From Paludibacter sp. 47-17 (GTDB lineage: Bacteria; Bacteroidota; Bacteroidia; Bacteroidales; Paludibacteraceae): a stretch of DNA of 64,000 nt. The position numbers were made by a program, and so were the translations under genes. The notes below the pieces were generated by a model. It saw nothing but the letters and a program-made list of their open reading frames with translations, was not told the DNA's origin and did no database searches. Below, in pieces: positions 17,781 to 25,639 of the stretch (positions are counted from its first letter, which is position 1; each line of letters opens with the position of its first letter). Location: positions 62,001-126,000 of the forward strand of contig MKVT01000034.1 in NCBI GenBank assembly GCA_001898935.1, in the 5' to 3' direction.

Positions 17781-19787
17781 ATGAAGAAACTTACAGTCAT
17801 CATTATGAGTAGTGTTCTGCTGGCTGCTTGCAGCCAACAACCCACAACCGGCGATTTCCAGTACGAAGTCGACCGGTTTGCAGATGTTCAGATTCTGCGG
17901 TACAAAGTAAATAATTTTGAAAATCTCACGCTGAACCAGAAATTGCTGGTATATTATCTGTCGCAGGCAGCTATTGAGGGTCGCGATATTCTGTACGATC
18001 AGAATCACAAGCACAACCTCACGATCCGTAAGATGCTCGAAGCGGTGTATGTGAATTACAAAGGCGATCGCAATTCAAAAGATTTCGAAGCCATGACAAC
18101 GTACCTGAAACAGGTATGGATGGGGAATGGTATTCATCATCATTATTCGGAAGATAAGTTTACACCGCTCTATTCTGAAGCGTTTTTAAAGGAAGCGGTG
18201 CTGTCGGTCGACTCTGCTTTACTGCCCCTGGCCAACGGAGAGGATGTAAATTCGTTCATGGCCCGGGTGTTTCCGGTGATTTTCGATCCGGCCTTATACC
18301 CCAAACGTACGAACCAGGAAGATGGAGTCGACTTGATTCTGACGTCGGCCAATAATTTTTACGAAGGGGTAACCCAGGCCGAAGTGGAGGCATTTTATAA
18401 ACAAATGGCCCATCCCGGCGATCCGCGTCCGGTTTCGTACGGACTCAACAGCAAAGTGGTGAAGATCGACGGAAAGGTACAGGAGCTGAAATGGAAGGTC
18501 GGTGGAATGTATTCCGACGAAATTATTCGCATCGTAGGTTGGCTGCACAAGGCAGTGGAAGTAGCCGAAAATGACATTCAGAAAAAAGTGATCGGCTCGT
18601 TAATCGACTATTATGAAACCGGCGATCTGGCAACCTACGATAAATATTCCATCCTCTGGTTGCAGGATGTCAATTCGCAGGTCGATTTTGTAAACGGGTT
18701 CACCGAAACTTATACCGACCCGCTCGGTATGAAGGCAACCTGGGAGTCGATCGTGAATTTTAAAGATGTGGAAGCTACTAAACGTACGACGCTCATCAGC
18801 GATAATGCGCAATGGTTTGAAGATAATTCGCCTACCGATAAACAATTTAAGAAAGAAGAGGTGAGGGGAGTTACGGCTAAAGTAATTACGGCTGCCATGC
18901 TGGGAGGCGATTGCTATCCTGCTACCCCTATCGGGATTAATCTCCCTAACTCCAACTGGATCAGAGCCGAACATGGTTCAAAATCGGTTACCATCGAAAA
19001 TATCACCGAAGCCTATTCCAAAGCATCGGCCGGAAGTGGTTTTATGGAAGAATTTATGTGGAGCGAAACCGAAATCGAAAGGGCTAAGAGCTATGGCTCC
19101 CTTACCGATAATCTGCATACCGACTTGCACGAATGCCTCGGACACGGATCAGGCAAATTGTTACCGGGGGTGAGTCCCGATGCCCTGAAAGCGTATGGTT
19201 CGCCCATCGAAGAGGCGCGCGCCGATTTGTTTGGCCTGTACTACATGGCCGACCCTAAAATGGTGGAACTCGGCTTGTTGCCCGATAAAGATGCTTATAA
19301 GGCGCAGTATTACAGTTATTTGATGAACGGGCTGATGACTCAGCTGACACGGATTCAGCCAGGTAAAAACATCGAACAGGCCCATATGCGTAACCGCCAG
19401 CTTATTGCTTCGTGGGTGTACGAAAAAGGGAAAAGCGAGAAGGTAGTGGAACTCAGGAAAAAAGAGGGTAAAACCTATGTGGTGGTCAATAATTACGAAA
19501 AGTTGCGCGGATTGTTTGGCGATTTGCTACGTGAAATCCAACGGATTAAATCCACCGGCGACCTGGAAACCGCAAAGCAGTTGGTAGAGACCTATGCCGT
19601 CAAAGTAAACCAGGATATCCACAAGGAAGTGCTCGATAGGTATGCTAAACTCAATATTGCTCCGTATCGTGGTTTTGTAAATCCGGTATATACACTCGTA
19701 AAAGATAACAGCGGGGTGGTGACGGACGTGACGGTGAGCTACGACGAAAACTATGTTGAACAGCATTTACGCTATTCCGGGATGTAA
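17781..19787 (+). CDS. dipeptidyl peptidase III (peptidase family M49), lipoprotein form
   Basis: Zinc metallopeptidase that removes dipeptides from the N-terminus of oligopeptides. The 668-residue protein carries H450-E-C-L-G-H455, the six-residue zinc motif in the form known for Bacteroidetes DPP III (HELLGH in eukaryotes), and E477-E-A-R-A-D482, which supplies the third zinc ligand. Both are complete, so the enzyme should be active. The N-terminus MKKLTVIIMSSVLLAACSQQ is a lipoprotein signal with lipobox LAAC, placing the enzyme in the cell envelope. Likely feeds peptide catabolism. It ends five bases from the convergent coaE gene with no terminator between them. Confidence 0.94.
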   Translation: MKKLTVIIMSSVLLAACSQQPTTGDFQYEVDRFADVQILRYKVNNFENLTLNQKLLVYYLSQAAIEGRDILYDQNHKHNLTIRKMLEAVYVNYKGDRNSKDFEAMTTYLKQVWMGNGIHHHYSEDKFTPLYSEAFLKEAVLSVDSALLPLANGEDVNSFMARVFPVIFDPALYPKRTNQEDGVDLILTSANNFYEGVTQAEVEAFYKQMAHPGDPRPVSYGLNSKVVKIDGKVQELKWKVGGMYSDEIIRIVGWLHKAVEVAENDIQKKVIGSLIDYYETGDLATYDKYSILWLQDVNSQVDFVNGFTETYTDPLGMKATWESIVNFKDVEATKRTTLISDNAQWFEDNSPTDKQFKKEEVRGVTAKVITAAMLGGDCYPATPIGINLPNSNWIRAEHGSKSVTIENITEAYSKASAGSGFMEEFMWSETEIERAKSYGSLTDNLHTDLHECLGHGSGKLLPGVSPDALKAYGSPIEEARADLFGLYYMADPKMVELGLLPDKDAYKAQYYSYLMNGLMTQLTRIQPGKNIEQAHMRNRQLIASWVYEKGKSEKVVELRKKEGKTYVVVNNYEKLRGLFGDLLREIQRIKSTGDLETAKQLVETYAVKVNQDIHKEVLDRYAKLNIAPYRGFVNPVYTLVKDNSGVVTDVTVSYDENYVEQHLRYSGM

Positions 19788-19792
19788 TGGTT

Positions 19793-20377
19793 TTATCGCT
19801 TGAAAAGGGAGGTGATCCTGCTAAAAACATCGGTTGAAATCCCTTTGTCAGTCGTTATAATTATATCGGCCTTCATCAGCTTCTCGGCTTCGGGAAGCTG
19901 ATTTTTTATCCGGGCCATCACCTGTGCACGCGAAATTCCGTCGCGATCCATCACACGCCGAATGCGCAGTTCCTCAGGGGCTGTTACAACAATTACGGTG
20001 TCGGTCAATGCATCGAATCCTCCTTCAAACAATACGGCACTTTCGATAAATACCGATCGTGCAGTTTGTTTGTCTAACCATTCCTTAAAATCATGTTTCA
20101 CTACAGGATGCACCAGGGCTGTCAACTGCCGGAGTAAAACAGAATCGGTAAATACCATCGCTGCAACTTTCGATCGATCAAGTAAGCCTTCTCTGTACAC
20201 TTCTTCACCCAATAATTCCTTGGTGGAATGCACTAATGCTTCGTCGGTATTCTGAAGTCTTCGCGCTTCCATGTCGGTATCGTATACCGGATAACCCTGC
20301 CCACGGAGTAAGTCCGATAAGGTGCTTTTCCCGCTTCCGATTCCGCCGGTAATCCCAATAACCTTAGGCTTTTTCAT
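19793..20377 (-). CDS. coaE: dephospho-CoA kinase
   Basis: Catalyses the last step of coenzyme A synthesis, ATP-dependent phosphorylation of the 3'-hydroxyl of dephospho-CoA. 194 residues, normal length. The P-loop is GGIGSGKST (11-19). DTDMEARRL follows as the substrate/Mg site, the central helix contains LVHPVVKHDF, and ESAVLFEGGFD matches the lid region (P-L-L-F-E-like in the family). The start codon lies inside the last 14 bases of the upstream membrane-protein gene, so the two are translationally coupled. Confidence 0.95.
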   Translation of the reverse strand: MKKPKVIGITGGIGSGKSTLSDLLRGQGYPVYDTDMEARRLQNTDEALVHSTKELLGEEVYREGLLDRSKVAAMVFTDSVLLRQLTALVHPVVKHDFKEWLDKQTARSVFIESAVLFEGGFDALTDTVIVVTAPEELRIRRVMDRDGISRAQVMARIKNQLPEAEKLMKADIIITTDKGISTDVFSRITSLFKR

Positions 20378-21701
20378 TCAAAATATCTTTAATTAAGATT
20401 CGTCCGTCCGACAGCTTAAGAGCAGTCCCCAGGCTTTCGTACTTATTCCACAGCCGATCCAGTTCCTCACTTTTATTGCTTAAAAACAATTCGGCGCCAT
20501 CCGTTTCCAGGCGTTCAAACAACGCGTCGACACTAAGCTGATGGATATCCATTGCCGGCTGATAGGCTTTCGACTTCTCATCGGCATCGACAATCTCGGT
20601 GATGATACGGGCGGCTGTTAATTCGGTCAGCACCTGATTGATGAGCCTGATGGGTAATTTATACCTGGTCGAGAATTCCTCATCGCGTACGGGGGCTTCA
20701 TTGCTCTCAAATCGTTTCACAATAATATAGGTAAGAAAAAGACTGATGAACTTTTTATACCGTATGCTGATGTTCTTGGTATCGCCTTCGTAATCGTAAT
20801 TCTGAAGGTTTTGCGAAGCGTACGAAATTTCGGCACCTAATAAAATGATGGTAAACGAAATCTGTAACCACAACAGCAACAAGGGTATAGCAGCAAAACT
20901 TCCATACACCACATCGTAACGCGACAAATAGCTTTGTCCTTCGATGTATAAAACCTGGAAAAACTGAAAGGCAGTACCGGCTACGACTCCGGCAATAAAT
21001 CCGCTCTGAAATTTTACTTTCGTGTTGGGCACCGATATGTATATGGCAGTAAACACCAACCAACTGACCAGATAGGGAGTAAACTTCATGCCCAACGACA
21101 ATAGGGGAGTGAGAACCTGCATCAATTCGTATTGATTCAGTAAATTGTTGAAGTAGATATTGATCCCCCCGGTAAGTGCGATCAGTACGGGAATTACGAA
21201 GAGCGATGAAAAATAACTGGTAAACTGGCGCAGCAGCGAACGTGATTTTTGAACCTGCCAGATATCGTTGAAAGTTCGCTCCACCTGGTTCAACAGATTC
21301 ATCACCGAAACCAGTAAAATCACAATCCCGATACCAATAAACAGTCCGCCCTGAGCCGATGCCAGGTACCGGTCCACAAAGCCCATGATGAACGGAATAA
21401 GCTCCTTTTGGGCAGCCATAGCCTCGGTAAGCCATGTTTTAATGCTGTCTTCGATCCCGAATCCCTTACCAATGGCAATAAACAAAGCAATCAAAGGTAC
21501 CAGTGCAAACATTACCGAATAGGTAAGCGCCGATGCCTTGACCGACAGATTATCGCGCCCGACGCCCTTGATGGCAATGACGATTACTTTCAACAGCCTG
21601 AAAGGCAAACGTTTGTGTTTCGATAGTTCAGCATCGGTGATGCGCCACAAATCATGCACAACAAACTGATAGGCAAGTCGGATGTATTCGGTAAGTTTCA
21701 T
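20364..21701 (-). CDS. YihY/virulence factor BrkB-family membrane protein
   Basis: A 445-residue inner-membrane protein. The N-terminal 300 residues hold about six hydrophobic segments with the family marks DNLSVKASALTYSVMFALVPL (near residues 50-70), VMNLLNQVERTFNDIWQVQ and the later YGSFAAIPLLLLWLQISFTIILLGAE. A soluble C-terminal domain of about 130 residues (with RDEEFSTRYKLPIRLINQVL, winged-helix-like) is common in the Bacteroidetes versions. The family was once misnamed ribonuclease BN; its molecular function is unsettled. It lies between a YicC-type gene (13-base gap) and coaE (overlap), so this is a three-gene operon. Confidence 0.9.
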   Translation of the reverse strand: MKLTEYIRLAYQFVVHDLWRITDAELSKHKRLPFRLLKVIVIAIKGVGRDNLSVKASALTYSVMFALVPLIALFIAIGKGFGIEDSIKTWLTEAMAAQKELIPFIMGFVDRYLASAQGGLFIGIGIVILLVSVMNLLNQVERTFNDIWQVQKSRSLLRQFTSYFSSLFVIPVLIALTGGINIYFNNLLNQYELMQVLTPLLSLGMKFTPYLVSWLVFTAIYISVPNTKVKFQSGFIAGVVAGTAFQFFQVLYIEGQSYLSRYDVVYGSFAAIPLLLLWLQISFTIILLGAEISYASQNLQNYDYEGDTKNISIRYKKFISLFLTYIIVKRFESNEAPVRDEEFSTRYKLPIRLINQVLTELTAARIITEIVDADEKSKAYQPAMDIHQLSVDALFERLETDGAELFLSNKSEELDRLWNKYESLGTALKLSDGRILIKDILNEKA

Positions 21702-21714
21702 GGTATCAACGGGT

Positions 21715-22590
21715 TTATAAAACGTTAAGCACCTGCTCCTTGATTTGTTCCAGATTGTCTTTCATCAAAACAACTATCTTTTGCATCTGACTGTGGTTCG
21801 ATTTTGAACCCAGGGTATTGATTTCGCGTCCCATCTCCTGCGCAATAAAACCTAATTTCTTCCCCGGAGCCGACTCGGTTTCCATGATCTGGATAAAATA
21901 ATCGAGATGCGTGCGCAAACGCACTTTTTCTTCGTTAACATCCAGTTTCTCAATATAAAAAATCAATTCCTGTTCCAGCCTGTTTTTGTCGTAATCAAAT
22001 TTTTCGGAAATATTCTGCAGGTTTTCCTCCAGCTTAGCCTTGATTTTTTCAACCCGCTCGCCTTCAAAAGGTTCTATTTCCAACAACAAATTCCGGATGT
22101 CGGCTATCCGGTCTCTGAACACCGTTTCGAGCGATTTTCCTTCCTGAATCCGGTAGTGCTTGAGTTGAACCACCGCGGTCTGCAAAATCCCTTTGGCAAT
22201 CTTCCATTCCTGTTCGTCCAGTTCCGGGGTTTCGGCTTTCATTACATCGGGTAACCGAAGAATGATTTCAAACCAATTGGAAGGAATTTCAAGCGAATGC
22301 TGGGCTGCCAGGGCTTTAATCTGCTCGTAATACGACTCAAACAAGGTAGTGTTGATCTGACTTACTCCGTCTCTCCCGGCATTTTCAACATACATCGAAA
22401 GATCGATTTTACCCCGCTCGAGCGATTGCGATAATTCGTTGCGAATTTCGATCTCTTTTTCACGGTAAACGCCCGTTAATCGCGTGGAGATGTCTAACTG
22501 CTTGCTGTTTAGCGATTTAATCTCTATAACGATCTTCTTACCGTTGTATTCTCCCGTTGCTTTACCAAAGCCGGTCATCGATTGTACCAT
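21715..22590 (-). CDS. YicC/YloC-family endoribonuclease
   Basis: A 291-residue protein starting MVQSMTGFGKA, the near-invariant N-terminus of the YicC family, which is why the start at 22590 is used rather than an upstream ATG. KIVIEIKSLNSKQLDISTRL follows in the first domain. The C-terminal part has DYFIQIMETESAPGKKLGFI and QEMGREINTLGSKSN, the conserved DUF1732 end. Family members in E. coli and B. subtilis act as RNases on small RNAs or mRNAs. A -7 box lies 18 bases upstream. First gene of the operon with the YihY-type protein and coaE; in many bacteria the gene sits next to gmk, here separated from it by about 2.5 kb. Confidence 0.92.
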   Translation of the reverse strand: MVQSMTGFGKATGEYNGKKIVIEIKSLNSKQLDISTRLTGVYREKEIEIRNELSQSLERGKIDLSMYVENAGRDGVSQINTTLFESYYEQIKALAAQHSLEIPSNWFEIILRLPDVMKAETPELDEQEWKIAKGILQTAVVQLKHYRIQEGKSLETVFRDRIADIRNLLLEIEPFEGERVEKIKAKLEENLQNISEKFDYDKNRLEQELIFYIEKLDVNEEKVRLRTHLDYFIQIMETESAPGKKLGFIAQEMGREINTLGSKSNHSQMQKIVVLMKDNLEQIKEQVLNVL

Positions 22591-22607
22591 ATGTTCCGTT
22601 TTTATTG

Positions 22608-22615
22608 CAAAAGTA
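22608..22615 (-). promoter_or_regulatory. -7 box TACTTTTG of the YicC-type operon
   Basis: Minus-strand TACTTTTG ending 18 bases before the ATG, predicting a leader of roughly 13 bases. Confidence 0.55.
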
Positions 22616-22739
22616 AGCATTTTTATTCTAAATGAGATAAAAAGTTAGCCGTGTGAATGATTGATACAAATTTCACTTATTATGTATCAAAATATAAATA
22701 TTGCTACTGTAAATATTTTAATTTCTCAGAATGATTTAG

Positions 22740-22747
22740 TATTTTTG
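22740..22747 (+). promoter_or_regulatory. -7 box TATTTTTG of trpB2
   Basis: TATTTTTG followed by CGC, 38 bases before the ATG. It shares the divergent, AT-rich intergenic stretch 22591-22785 with the YicC-type promoter. Confidence 0.55.
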
Positions 22748-22785
22748 CGCATAAAACATCAAAATTTTCACAAAACACTACGATA

Positions 22786-24150
22786 ATGGAAAGACAAAAA
22801 CGGTTTATGCTCTCCGAAAAAGAGATGCCAACGCAGTGGTACAACATTTTAGCTGAAATGCCCCATCAGCCTCTACCGGCCCTGCATCCGGGCACCAAAC
22901 AACCCATGACGGCCGAAGACTGGTATCCTTTGTTTGCCAAAGAACTGGTACACCAGGAATTAAATACCAGCGACGCGTGGATCGATATCCCGGAGGAGGT
23001 ATACGAAAAATATAAGATTTATCGTCCTACACCCCTGGTGCGCGCCTACAATCTCGAAAAAGCGCTCGATACACCTGCGCACATTTATTTTAAAAATGAA
23101 AGTGTGAGCCCGGTGGGTTCTCATAAACTGAATTCGGCTATTGCTCAGGTATATTACAATAAAATGGAAGGAGTCACCAACCTGACCACCGAAACCGGGG
23201 CCGGACAGTGGGGTACCGCTATGGCATTGGCCACCAAAATGTTTGGCGTCGAGCTGGCCGTTTATATGGTAAAAATTAGCTACGAGCAGAAACCATATCG
23301 CCGGTCGCTCATGCAAACCTGGGGAGCTCAGGTAATAGCTTCGCCGTCGATGTCGACCAGGGCCGGCCGTAAAATCATTACCGAACATCCTACCTACCAG
23401 GGGAGCCTGGGTACTGCTATCTCGGAAGCTATCGAGCTGGCTATGAGCACTCCCAACTGCAAATATACCCTGGGAAGCGTACTCAATCATGTGTCGTTGC
23501 ACCAGACGATCATCGGGCTGGAAGCTGAAAAGCAGATGGAAATGGCCGGTGAGTATCCCGATGTGGTTATCGGATGCTTTGGCGGTGGGTCCAACTTTTC
23601 GGGCATCTCGTTCCCCTTCCTGCGCCATAATTTTAAAGGAAATGCTACAACTCGTTTCGTTTCGGCCGAGCCGGCTTCCTGCCCCAAACTGACCCGCGGC
23701 CAGTTCCACTATGATTTTGGCGACGAAGCGGGATATACGCCGCTGATTCCGATGTTTACGCTGGGACACGATTTTGCTCCGGCACATATTCATGCGGGCG
23801 GCCTACGTTATCATGGCGCCGGTATGCTGGTAAGCCAGTTGTTGAAAGATAACTTTATCGAAGCCATGGACATTCAGCAACTCGAGTCGTTTGAAGCGGG
23901 TGTTCTGTTTGCTCAAACCGAAGGGATTATGCCGGCCCCCGAATCGGCGCATGCTATCGCAGCCGCTGTACGCGAAGCCAAATTGGCCAAGGAGGAAGGG
24001 AAACAGAAAGTAATCCTGTTTAATCTTTCGGGACATGGCTTTGTGGATATGTCGGCCTACGACCAGTATCTGGCCGGCGATCTGATGAACTATTCGCTCG
24101 CTCAGGAAGATATCGATAAAAACGTGGCTAAACTCGATCAGTTGGTCTGA
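22786..24150 (+). CDS. trpB2: TrpB2-type tryptophan synthase beta chain
   Basis: PLP-dependent enzyme that condenses indole with serine (or O-phosphoserine in some TrpB2) to tryptophan. 454 residues, the long TrpB2 form rather than the roughly 400-residue TrpB1. The PLP lysine is K114 in VGSHKLNSA, followed by ETGAGQWGTA and the phosphate-binding glycine run GCFGGGSNFSGI. The insertion around residues 60-85 and the start RFMLSEKEMPTQWYN are typical of TrpB2. No trpA or other trp gene lies nearby and it has its own promoter, which fits a stand-alone indole-salvage role. The last 13 bases overlap the convergent DUF454 gene. Confidence 0.93.
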   Translation: MERQKRFMLSEKEMPTQWYNILAEMPHQPLPALHPGTKQPMTAEDWYPLFAKELVHQELNTSDAWIDIPEEVYEKYKIYRPTPLVRAYNLEKALDTPAHIYFKNESVSPVGSHKLNSAIAQVYYNKMEGVTNLTTETGAGQWGTAMALATKMFGVELAVYMVKISYEQKPYRRSLMQTWGAQVIASPSMSTRAGRKIITEHPTYQGSLGTAISEAIELAMSTPNCKYTLGSVLNHVSLHQTIIGLEAEKQMEMAGEYPDVVIGCFGGGSNFSGISFPFLRHNFKGNATTRFVSAEPASCPKLTRGQFHYDFGDEAGYTPLIPMFTLGHDFAPAHIHAGGLRYHGAGMLVSQLLKDNFIEAMDIQQLESFEAGVLFAQTEGIMPAPESAHAIAAAVREAKLAKEEGKQKVILFNLSGHGFVDMSAYDQYLAGDLMNYSLAQEDIDKNVAKLDQLV

Positions 24151-24587
24151 GACGTTTTTATAACCAGTAAATGCCAGGTTACCGCTAACGCGACAACGAT
24201 CAGCAGTCCTTTCAGATAAACATTATCGATAAAAAAGATAACCGAACTGAGGATAGTGGTCCACAACATCGCGATAGCGGTAATCTTTGCTTTTCGGGGG
24301 ATACCGTTGCCCTCCCGGTAATTTTTAATGTAGTGCCCAAACCATTTGTTGCCCAGCAGCCAATGGTAAAACCGCTGCGATCCGCGGGCATAGGCAGCAG
24401 CCGATAACAATAAAAAGGGAGTAGTGGGCAACACCGGCAATACCATGCCTAAAATACCCAAGCCCAACGATAGTGTTCCAACTATAATTAATATGGCTTT
24501 GATCACCTTATTTACAAAATGAATGTCCTGATCGGGCGGTAGTTCGCGCTGCTCACGGGAATATTTACGGAATGGATTCAGATTCAT
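24138..24587 (-). CDS. DUF454 (YbaN-type) small membrane protein
   Basis: 149 residues with three to four predicted membrane segments. LGILGMVLPVLPTTPFLLLSA is the DUF454 signature (G-x-V-L-P-x-L-P-T-T-P-F), followed by the conserved R-F-Y-x-W-L-L-x-N motif (QRFYHWLLGNKWFG) and IPRKAKITAI. The function of the family is unknown. The start at 24587 is preferred because a TAnnTTTG box follows 25 bases upstream. Its 3' end overlaps the end of trpB2 by 13 bases on the other strand. Confidence 0.9.
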   Translation of the reverse strand: MNLNPFRKYSREQRELPPDQDIHFVNKVIKAILIIVGTLSLGLGILGMVLPVLPTTPFLLLSAAAYARGSQRFYHWLLGNKWFGHYIKNYREGNGIPRKAKITAIAMLWTTILSSVIFFIDNVYLKGLLIVVALAVTWHLLVIKTSQTN

Positions 24588-24611
24588 TGTCGACCTCAAA
24601 AGTTCTGCCGG

Positions 24612-24619
24612 CAAAGTTA
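24612..24619 (-). promoter_or_regulatory. -7 box TAACTTTG of the DUF454 gene
   Basis: Minus-strand TAACTTTG ending 25 bases before the ATG at 24587; it is divergent from the RNase P RNA promoter. Confidence 0.5.
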
Positions 24620-24656
24620 GTGTTTTTCCTTCATTTTCTGTTCCCTCTATTTTTTG

Positions 24657-24664
24657 TATCTTTG
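24657..24664 (+). promoter_or_regulatory. -7 box TATCTTTG of the RNase P RNA gene
   Basis: TATCTTTG placed so that transcription would begin about 24669-24671, exactly where the RNA's first helix (AAACAGTAGTCC) begins. This independent match supports the TAnnTTTG reading used for the other promoters. Confidence 0.65.
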
Positions 24665-24669
24665 CAGGC

Positions 24670-25039
24670 TAAAACAGTAGTCCGGTTTGTCGCTCCGTTG
24701 CTTCAACGGGGAGGAAAGTCCGGGCAACACAGGGCACCATACTTCCTAACGGGAAGCTGTTCGCGAGGGCAGTGTAGTGTAACAGAAAACAACCGCCTTG
24801 CCCGAATGGGCAAGGTAAGGGTGAAAAGGTGGGGTAAGAGCCCACCGGCGGTTATGGCAACATAGCCGGCCGTACGCCATATGGGTTGCAAGATCATGTA
24901 TACCGGCGCAGTAGGACGGCCCGTCCGATGCCGGGGGGTAGATTGCTGGAGGCAACTGGCGACAGTTGTTCGAGATAAATGACAAACGCTCCGGGTAACC
25001 GGAGAACAGAACCCGGCTTACAGGACTACTGTTTTTTTT
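24670..25039 (+). ncRNA. rnpB: RNase P RNA, bacterial class A
   Basis: Catalytic RNA that removes 5' leaders from tRNA precursors. The core is unmistakable: GAGGAAAGTCCGGGC at about 24711-24725 (P4 and CR-I region) and, near the 3' end, ACAGAACCCGGCTTACAG (CR-V region and P1/P4 strand). The first bases AAACAGTAGTCC pair with GGACTACTGTTT at the end (helix P1), which fixes both ends. The closing helix followed by eight T residues also acts as the terminator. No protein gene overlaps it; gmk starts just behind. Confidence 0.95.
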
Positions 25040-25063
25040 ACGTGAAATTTCATGAACTACTAT

Positions 25064-25633
25064 ATGGCTGGTAAACTCATTATTTTTTCGGCGCCTTCGG
25101 GAGCAGGTAAAAGCACAATCGTTAACTACCTGATCAATAAAGGGCTGGATATCGAATTCTCCATCTCTGCCACAAGCCGTAAACCCCGCGGCAACGAGCA
25201 GAATGGTGTTGAGTATTATTTCCTCACGCCCGACGAATTCCGTGCTAAAATTGCAAACGGGGAGTTCGTAGAGTACGAAGAGGTGTATAAAGATTGCTAT
25301 TACGGCACCCTGAAAAGCGAAATCGACCGAATCGGGCAGTATGGTAAAAACATTCTTTTTGATGTAGATGTTATAGGTGGGCTGAACATTAAAAAACAGT
25401 TCGGCGACCAGGCATTGCTTATTTTCATTGCGCCTCCGGGTATCGACGAACTTCGTAACCGGCTCACCAATAGAGGGACCGATAGTCCTGAAATGATTGA
25501 TTTGCGGGTAGCTAAGGCCGAGTACGAACTATCGTTTGCCCCTAAATTTGATCTGAAAATCGTGAACGACGATCTGCATAAAGCACAATTGGAAGTGGAG
25601 CAAGCTATTTTGAATTTTATTAACAAAACATAA
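25064..25633 (+). CDS. gmk: guanylate kinase
   Basis: Phosphorylates GMP to GDP with ATP. From the preferred start MAGKLIIFSAPSGAGKST the protein has 189 residues; an ATG twelve bases earlier (25052) is possible but most relatives begin at the chosen one. The P-loop SAPSGAGKST is followed by the GMP-binding block SATSRKPRGNEQNGVEYYFL and EFVEYEEVYKDCYYGT, and FDVDVIGGLNIKK is the conserved nucleotide site. It sits directly behind the RNase P RNA terminator and six bases before the radical SAM gene, with which it is probably co-transcribed. Confidence 0.95.
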   Translation: MAGKLIIFSAPSGAGKSTIVNYLINKGLDIEFSISATSRKPRGNEQNGVEYYFLTPDEFRAKIANGEFVEYEEVYKDCYYGTLKSEIDRIGQYGKNILFDVDVIGGLNIKKQFGDQALLIFIAPPGIDELRNRLTNRGTDSPEMIDLRVAKAEYELSFAPKFDLKIVNDDLHKAQLEVEQAILNFINKT

Positions 25634-25639
25634 GAATGT

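Noticed and set aside
22960-23793. 277-residue frame opposite trpB2
   Set aside because: It is antisense to a gene with complete conserved motifs, has no recognisable domain or promoter, and is explained by codon bias of trpB2.
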